Of a stretch of DNA of 38,851 bases, positions 34,362 through 38,851 are shown in pieces. Source of the stretch: Clostridium sp. LS (GTDB lineage Bacteria > Bacillota > Clostridia > Clostridiales > Clostridiaceae). The position numbers were made by a program, and so were the translations under genes. The notes beneath the pieces are model-generated. The model worked only from the letters and a program-made list of their open reading frames with translations, did not search any database and had not been told where the DNA came from. Numbering within the stretch: position 1 is the stretch's first letter; each line of letters starts with the position of its first letter. The stretch covers positions 1-38,851 of the forward strand of contig NZ_AUUU01000085.1 of assembly GCF_002760435.1 (NCBI RefSeq), written 5' to 3'.

Positions 34362-34587
34362 AAATATACATTATGTTAATTGTTGGAATATATAATTTTA
34401 AACAATTAAGTATATATTCTAGATTAGTGCACAGTAAACAATATATTATCCCGATTAAAAAGAGTGTCAAGGAAAATTGTGGATTTTAGGTTGTATATTG
34501 TGCATTAATATTTATAAATGTACTAGATTTTTTTATTTAAATTAAGCTATAATCATAAATATTATGAGTTTTAAAGTAGGTGTAATA

Positions 34588-35028
34588 ATGGAAAATTATA
34601 TATTAAAAGTAAAGAAAGTCGATGATAAGGCTATATTGCCTAATTATGCGCATGCTGGTGATGCAGGTTTAGATTTATATGCTGTAAAAGAATTAACCCT
34701 TAAACCTGGTGAAAGAGGCTTAGTACATACAGGAATACAAATAGAACTCCCTAAAAATACAGAAGCTCAGATAAGACCAAGGAGCGGATTAGCATTAAAA
34801 AGTGGAATAACCACATTAAATTCACCAGGAACTATAGATGAGGGATACAGAGGAGAAATAGGCGTCATATTAATTAACCATAGCAACGAAGTCTTCAAAA
34901 TAGAATCAGGAATGAAAATTGCACAAATGGTCATAAAACCAGTATTTAAAGTTGACATAATTGAAACATCAGAATTATCAGATTCAGACAGAAGTGAAAG
35001 AGGCTTTGGGTCGTCTGGAATAAGATAA
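34588..35028 (+). CDS. dut: Deoxyuridine 5'-triphosphate nucleotidohydrolase
   Basis: Hydrolyses dUTP to dUMP, keeping uracil out of DNA and feeding dTMP synthesis. The 146 residues show all five trimeric dUTPase motifs in order: [31 protein letters not shown], the GMKIAQMVI segment and RGFGSSG. ATG 34588 is chosen, five bases after TAGGTG; an upstream ATG at 34564 has no ribosome site. Nothing suggests a prophage origin here. Confidence 0.95.
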   Translation: MENYILKVKKVDDKAILPNYAHAGDAGLDLYAVKELTLKPGERGLVHTGIQIELPKNTEAQIRPRSGLALKSGITTLNSPGTIDEGYRGEIGVILINHSNEVFKIESGMKIAQMVIKPVFKVDIIETSELSDSDRSERGFGSSGIR

Positions 35029-35146
35029 CCACACAGTTAGTGAAAAATTAGAAGTTATAAGTAAAATTTGAATATACATAACTGATATAGTAAAAAAATA
35101 TATATACAATATTTACTAGATTTAAGCGTATACTCAAACAAAGAAA

Positions 35147-35242
35147 TTAGATACATGTGTGTGAAATAGGCATTTGAAAATGAGCTGTTGAAGGTTCTTA
35201 ATGTGCTACCCCCTATTTACGCTTGATATATTGCGTATCTAA
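35147..35242. repeat. 96-bp folded intergenic element
   Basis: TTAGATAC (35147-35154) pairs with GTATCTAA (35235-35242). Inside, GTGAAATAGG (35161-35170) pairs with CCTATTTAC (35212-35220) with one bulge. A small hairpin, CATTT-GA-AAATG, follows at 35171-35182. It contains GCTACCCC with the same 22-base spacing to its end as in the short element at 9511-9558. No ORF, no family recognised. It stands 17 bases before the long palindrome. Confidence 0.5.
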
Positions 35243-35258
35243 ATGAGTCTGAAATTTT

Positions 35259-35514
35259 ACATTTAATTTAGTCTTTAAATATATCTTAACCAGAATGAGT
35301 CACATACTTTTGTGGAATGTTTCATTAGGAATTTTGATGGTTATGATTCTTAGAAGAAAAGTTGTTCCAAATATGCTAGTTCAAAGCTTGTCTTTGAAGC
35401 TAGCATTTTGGGGCAACTTTTCTTCTTAGAATCATCCATCAAAATTCCTTAGAAACTGGAACAAAAGCATGTGACTCATTTCGGTGAGTTAAATTTAATG
35501 TCTAGATTAAATGT
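35259..35514. repeat. 256-bp palindromic element, copy 2
   Basis: A near-perfect fold-back like copy 1 at 12765-13021. The base is ACATTTAAT (35259-35267) with ATTAAATGT (35506-35514). A 19-of-20 segment pairs 35294-35313 with 35461-35480. Then 35345-35365 pairs with 35413-35433, with one conserved T.T mismatch and one wobble. The apex is CTAG..TTCAAAG with CTTTGAA..CTAG. Central blocks (for example GTTGTTCCAAATATGCTAG) are nearly identical to copy 1 while stem positions covary. It begins five bases from the stop codon of the minus-strand methyltransferase gene. Confidence 0.87.
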
Positions 35515-35519
35515 TGTAT

Positions 35520-36077
35520 CTATAATTTTAGATAAACGTTGAATCTGCTTGGGTTGTAGTAACCATCGATTATTTTCCAACCTTCAAAATCTTTTTTGTC
35601 GTAAAGTAGATGTTCTTTTCTATGTGAAGTTACTGGTAAATCTCCAATAAATATAGCCTCTTTTGCTACTCTCTTTAGTTCAGCAATAGCTTGTTTTGCA
35701 TATTCTTGATTTGGAAAATAATGAAATGCTCCAAAACAGAATACCTTATCAAAAGTTTTATCCTTAAAGATTAGATCATTTGCTTCGCCGTGTAAAACTG
35801 AGTTATTTAGAAGCTCTATATGTCTTTTTACAAGAGATGTTGAGTAATCTACACCAACATATTCACCACATTTTATATATTGAGCTAGTCCACCAGCGCC
35901 ACAAGCTACTTCAAGTATTTTATCAGTTTCTTTAATATCTAATTCTTTTACGATTTGTTTTGCGATTTCCTTTACATCGGCGCAAGTATCTTCGTAACCA
36001 TCAAGTTCTTCCAAAGAAGTAGTGTTACCATTTCCTTTTCTTTCCCAAACTTCTTTCCAATATGACATATCTTCCAT
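35520..36077 (-). CDS. Class I SAM-dependent methyltransferase
   Basis: A 185-residue Rossmann-fold methyltransferase. Motif I is ILEVACGAGGLAQYI, motif II YVGVDYS, and FDKVFCFGAFHYFPN is motif IV/post. The substrate is unknown. ATG 36077 is chosen behind AGGAGG; an upstream ATG at 36128 would place the operator-like palindrome next to the start and has no ribosome site. The transcript would run straight into the palindrome at 35259-35514. Confidence 0.85.
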   Translation of the reverse strand: MEDMSYWKEVWERKGNGNTTSLEELDGYEDTCADVKEIAKQIVKELDIKETDKILEVACGAGGLAQYIKCGEYVGVDYSTSLVKRHIELLNNSVLHGEANDLIFKDKTFDKVFCFGAFHYFPNQEYAKQAIAELKRVAKEAIFIGDLPVTSHRKEHLLYDKKDFEGWKIIDGYYNPSRFNVYLKL

Positions 36078-36123
36078 AATTCTCTTTCCTCCTAAAACTT
36101 GATATAAAATCAATTTAATGAAG

Positions 36124-36147
36124 TTCAATAATTGAACAAGATTATAT
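36124..36147 (-). promoter_or_regulatory. Palindrome and -10 of the methyltransferase gene
   Basis: GTTCAATAATTGAAC (36124-36138) is a palindrome except for its centre. On the minus strand a TATAAT (36147-36142) lies just upstream, so a bound protein would sit at the transcription start. A related half-site GTTCAATGTTCA follows at 36156-36167. This is probably an operator; the regulator is not identified. The remaining 36168-36369 is AT-rich with no gene seen. Confidence 0.45.
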
Positions 36148-36369
36148 TACCACCGTTCAATGTTCACTACAATAAGTTCATAAAATAATTCTATAAAATC
36201 TCAATTATACATCAAAATGAAATATTTGCAGGACTTAGTAGAAAAGATACTTGAATCAATAAAATGATTTACTAATTTATCCTATCATTTTTGGAAATAA
36301 AAAATAATGTCAAAATAGTCTGTATTTTCAAAGTATTCAATAAAATATACATGATTTATGAAAAATATG

Positions 36370-36398
36370 TTGAAGAGGAACATAGAATGGTATATAAT
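36370..36398 (+). promoter_or_regulatory. Promoter of the agr-like locus
   Basis: TTGAAG (36370-36375) and a perfect TATAAT (36393-36398) with 17-base spacing lie 39 bases before agrB. Confidence 0.7.
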
Positions 36399-36436
36399 GT
36401 TATATAATTAGAAGAATATATAAAAGAGAGATAAAA

Positions 36437-36994
36437 ATGGTAAAAAGTGTTTCCAAGAAAATCATAAATAGTATAGCAACAGATAAAAACTATAGTAAAG
36501 ATGAACTTGAGCAAATGGAATACGCTTTAGTAACTATTTCATTTGAATTGATAAAAATGATTTCCTTAATAATAATTTTCTCGTTATTTGGTTATTTCAA
36601 TAAAGTAATTATTATAGCCATAGTAATGTTAGTGACGAAACCTTTTATAGGAGGATATCATGAAGACACCCAATTTAAGTGTTTTATAGCTACAATGCTA
36701 TTAACAACTGGAATCTTGGTATTAAGTTTGCAATGTAATCTTAGTTTTATTGGTAATTGTATATTAATTTTACTAAGCATATTTTGTATATGGAATCAAG
36801 CTCCAGTAATAAATCCTAAAATGCCGATTTCACGCCCTCAACTGATAAAAAAGAATAGGGAACGGGGTCTGGGTGCTTCAATAATTCTTGGAGCAATATC
36901 TATTATTTTATATAACTATAGTGGTTATTATTCTTTGATAACCTGGACAATCCTATTTCATGCTGTACTAATGTTTAATAAAAGAGAAAGCTAA
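36437..36994 (+). CDS. agrB: AgrB-family peptide processing membrane protease
   Basis: AgrB cleaves and cyclises the AgrD propeptide into an autoinducing peptide. The 185 residues have about five to six hydrophobic segments. The catalytic pair is visible as GGYH (H75) and C82, the same seven-residue spacing as in staphylococcal AgrB (H77/C84). KPFIGGYHEDTQFKC is the key stretch. ATG 36437 follows AAGAGAGA. The next gene encodes a peptide of AgrD form, then an AgrC-type kinase, confirming the locus. Confidence 0.94.
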   Translation: MVKSVSKKIINSIATDKNYSKDELEQMEYALVTISFELIKMISLIIIFSLFGYFNKVIIIAIVMLVTKPFIGGYHEDTQFKCFIATMLLTTGILVLSLQCNLSFIGNCILILLSIFCIWNQAPVINPKMPISRPQLIKKNRERGLGASIILGAISIILYNYSGYYSLITWTILFHAVLMFNKRES

Positions 36995-37039
36995 TACTAT
37001 TTATTAATTAATATGGGTAATTAAAGGGAGATGGTTTTT

Positions 37040-37165
37040 ATGGTAAAAAAATTAATAGGTGAAATATTAAAGAAAATATCTGATTCAATGATTACACTAG
37101 CTCCAGCATCATTTTGGGGTAATGGCGTTGAAGAAATGCCTGAATCTATGAAAAAACTAAGATAA
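37040..37165 (+). CDS. agrD: AgrD-like autoinducer propeptide without cysteine
   Basis: A 41-residue peptide with the three-part AgrD plan: an amphipathic N-terminal helix (MVKKLIGEILKKISDSMITL), a short core (APASFWGNG), and an acidic tail with EEMPESMKKLR, where the EExPES form matches AgrD tails. The core has no cysteine at all. Ser24 in ASFWG is the only residue that could close a ring, which would give a lactone instead of a thiolactone. ATG 37040 follows AAAGGGAG. The exact ring and C-terminal cut cannot be read from sequence. Confidence 0.85.
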   Translation: MVKKLIGEILKKISDSMITLAPASFWGNGVEEMPESMKKLR

Positions 37166-37197
37166 ATCTCAATTAGAGAAGCTAAGGAGGACGTAAA

Positions 37198-38460
37198 TTG
37201 GCATTACTCTTTATAGATATTATAACTTCAATATTTCAATCAATGATAATGGCGTATACAATATATTATTGTGTGACTAATAAGGAAAAAAACAGTAAAG
37301 TTAAATTGGTGATCAGCATATTAATATTTATTTTTATATCTACCTTTTTGTCTGGAACCTTTGGAGATAATTTTACATTGGGTATATTTGTAACTCATAT
37401 ACTAGCATTAATTGTAGCAGTTTTGCTATATAGAAAAAATCCTTTAGGTACGATTGCATCATACACATTAATTTATTTTACTTTAGGTATATACTCAACT
37501 ATATTTGGAAATTTGATTTTCGAATATATAAAAGAAGTTTTACCGATTTATTATATCGATTATGAAAAGATTTTCATAGTATATGCTCCTGAATGGATAT
37601 TAATACTTTTATGTTTTAAGTATATAGAAAAAATAAAACAAATATATAAAATTATTGTTTATGAAAAGTTTTCGACAAGCATTTTACTTTTAAGTTTTGT
37701 CCTTGATTTTATTGTTACATTTTATTTGTTAAATTTGTCTGACAAAAGGCAATTTGTACAGAATATTGCATATGTAACTTTTTTTATGTTTATTGCAGCA
37801 ATTTTAGTTTATTTTTGGAAAATACATCAAAAATCAAGCCATATATATAAATTAAATCAAGCTCTAGAAGTTAAAAATAATGAGCTTAGGAAAATAAAAC
37901 ATGATTATGGAGCACAAATTTCTTATTTGTATGGCCTCTGTCTGATGGAAAGATTCGATGATTTAAAAAAATCATTGAAAGATATCATAAATAATAATCA
38001 ATCCACATCAACAGCAGTAGAAGTTACAGAAAATGAGCAATCAGTACTATCACTTGCATTAAAACCTGCCATAGATACCGGGATACATGTAATAATTGAT
38101 CAAAATTGCGATTTCAAATTAATAAGCATGGATGAAATGGAGTTATTTAGGGTAATATCCAATATTGTTAACAATGCAATAAAAGCGCTGAATGGTGAAG
38201 GGATAATAATTGCAAAAAGTTATGAATACTTAGGTAATGTAGTAATAAAAATAGAGAATAATGGACCTAAGATAGCAGAAAGCCACTTAAAAGATATTTT
38301 TAAAGTGGGCTTTACTACAAAGGAGAATAGCGATAGGAGTCATGGGTATGGCTTAAGTATTGTAAAAGAATTAGTCGAGAAACATAATGGGAAAATATCT
38401 GTTAAAAGTACTGATGCAGCTACTGAATTCAAAATAGTTTTACCAGTTAATAATACATAA
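37198..38460 (+). CDS. agrC: AgrC-type sensor histidine kinase (GHKL domain)
   Basis: A 420-residue membrane receptor kinase. The N-terminal 205 residues carry about six membrane segments, as in peptide-sensing AgrC proteins. The kinase part has H-box IKHDYG (H235), N-box VISNIVNNAIKAL (N325/N326), and G-box HGYGLSIVKELVEKHNG. TTG start at 37198 with AAGGAGG seven bases before. It should sense the peptide made by the two genes upstream and phosphorylate a LytTR-type regulator, but no agrA follows: the next gene is metabolic. Confidence 0.9.
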   Translation: MALLFIDIITSIFQSMIMAYTIYYCVTNKEKNSKVKLVISILIFIFISTFLSGTFGDNFTLGIFVTHILALIVAVLLYRKNPLGTIASYTLIYFTLGIYSTIFGNLIFEYIKEVLPIYYIDYEKIFIVYAPEWILILLCFKYIEKIKQIYKIIVYEKFSTSILLLSFVLDFIVTFYLLNLSDKRQFVQNIAYVTFFMFIAAILVYFWKIHQKSSHIYKLNQALEVKNNELRKIKHDYGAQISYLYGLCLMERFDDLKKSLKDIINNNQSTSTAVEVTENEQSVLSLALKPAIDTGIHVIIDQNCDFKLISMDEMELFRVISNIVNNAIKALNGEGIIIAKSYEYLGNVVIKIENNGPKIAESHLKDIFKVGFTTKENSDRSHGYGLSIVKELVEKHNGKISVKSTDAATEFKIVLPVNNT

Positions 38461-38558
38461 TAATAAATTATTTGAAGTACATATTTTATAAACTAAAAGT
38501 CAATAGAGGATTTTTCAACCTATTAATACCTGGAAAGTAAATATTCGTAAATAATATC

Positions 38559-38608
38559 AAAATAGTATAAAGTACTTAATATTTTTAGGTATCTTTTGCT
38601 ATTTTTTT
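38559..38608 (+). terminator. Probable terminator of the agr-like operon
   Basis: AAAATAG (38559-38565) pairs with CTATTTT (38599-38605), and inside AAAGTAC (38569-38575) pairs with GTA-CTTT; a T-run ends it. Internal loops make it weaker than others here. The rest of 38461-38768 is AT-rich, with a TATAAT at 38722-38727 that probably serves the next gene. Confidence 0.5.
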
Positions 38609-38768
38609 ATTTGAAATTATGTATATCTAATATGAGATGTATAGATTTATTTATTAGATAATAAAAATGTACCGTTATTACAAAAAAGTATTTTAAAAAT
38701 TCAGAATAATAGTGTAAACTATATAATAAAGTGATTAAACTTAACATAATAAAAAGGGGTGCTAAGGC

Positions 38769-38851
38769 ATGTATAAAATAGTAAGTAAAAGGGAGCTTAC
38801 AAATAATATATTTTTAATGGATATAGAAGCTCCAAGAGTAGCAAAGTCTGC
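38769..38851 (+). CDS. NfnA/SudB-type FAD/NAD-binding flavoprotein subunit (partial, 3' end outside)
   Basis: Only the first 27 codons are in the window. MYKIVSKRELTNNIFLMDIEAPRVAKSA matches the opening of the ferredoxin-NADP reductase or sulfide/dihydroorotate dehydrogenase-like electron transfer subunit, normally paired with a GltA-like glutamate synthase small subunit in clostridia (NfnAB). ATG 38769 follows AAAGGGGTG. The call rests on N-terminal similarity and should be read as likely, not certain. Confidence 0.7.
   Translation, partial: MYKIVSKRELTNNIFLMDIEAPRVAKS

Noticed and set aside
34362..34587. Imperfect inverted repeat TGCACA...TGTGCA between the Cna-B-like gene and dut
   Set aside because: Arms are short and interrupted with a long loop, and there is no T-run. 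Too weak to call.
12765..35514. Long palindromes as an insertion sequence pair bounding a composite transposon
   Set aside because: There is no transposase ORF in either copy, no target-site duplication could be seen, and the 22 kb between them holds ordinary housekeeping genes. A non-autonomous element remains possible.

Overview
The window looks like chromosomal DNA of a solventogenic-type Clostridium (Firmicutes, Clostridium sensu stricto). The grounds are very low GC, strong AGGAGG-type ribosome binding sites, frequent TTG and GTG starts, classic Gram-positive leader RNAs (SAM-I, TPP, Trp T-box), a CtsR box before clpB, and an agrBD-type peptide locus. No tRNA, rRNA, IS transposase, phage gene or CRISPR array was seen. 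The species assignment is inference only.

Layout. 1-837: a folded intergenic element, then smpB with its terminator. 997-4299: a secreted double-domain 5'-nucleotidase. 4439-7195: a consensus promoter, SAM-I riboswitch and metNIQ methionine importer. 7525-9821: a DUF1232 protein, RNase H1 and a small YtxH-like protein. 10082-12672: two tandem XRE-TPR regulators. 12765-13417: a 257-bp palindromic repeat and a CBS-pair protein (minus strand). 13570-16287: CtsR box, promoter and clpB. 16375-20149: a minus-strand drug-export-type operon (ABC ATPase, ABC-2 permease, TetR regulator, HlyD-like lipoprotein) with an operator-like palindrome in its leader. 20248-21229: an ECF S component and a PspC protein (minus strand). 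21520-23198: TPP riboswitch, ThiF with a fused ThiS-like domain, and TenI/ThiE.

23372-24677: a TtcA-like PP-loop enzyme, a DUF4250 protein and a 36-residue membrane peptide. 24713-26458: a c-di-GMP phosphodiesterase with a decayed GGDEF domain. 26464-27377: a Trp-specific T-box leader and trpP. 27498-28214: a secreted polysaccharide deacetylase (minus strand). 28444-33729: a 1761-residue pseudokinase/AAA/TPR/GAF/GGEEF protein. 33831-35028: a prealbumin-fold protein and dut. 35147-36077: a 96-bp folded element, the second 256-bp palindrome and a methyltransferase (minus strand). 36370-38460: agrB, a cysteine-less agrD-like peptide and an AgrC-type kinase, with no response regulator next to them. 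38769 onward: the start of an NfnA/SudB-type flavoprotein.

The least explained item is the pair of ~256-bp palindromes at 12765-13021 and 35259-35514. They are clear relatives, but where their stems differ the opposite arm has usually changed to keep the pairing. I count at least six compensated positions plus a compensated insertion. Each copy starts within 20 bases of the stop codon of a minus-strand gene, in the same relative orientation. Other folded intergenic elements (1-133, 35147-35242) and a short inverted pair (7203-7252, 9511-9558) may be related. Signalling is another theme: two c-di-GMP enzymes, two TPR regulators of the peptide-sensing architecture and an agr locus lie within 30 kb.
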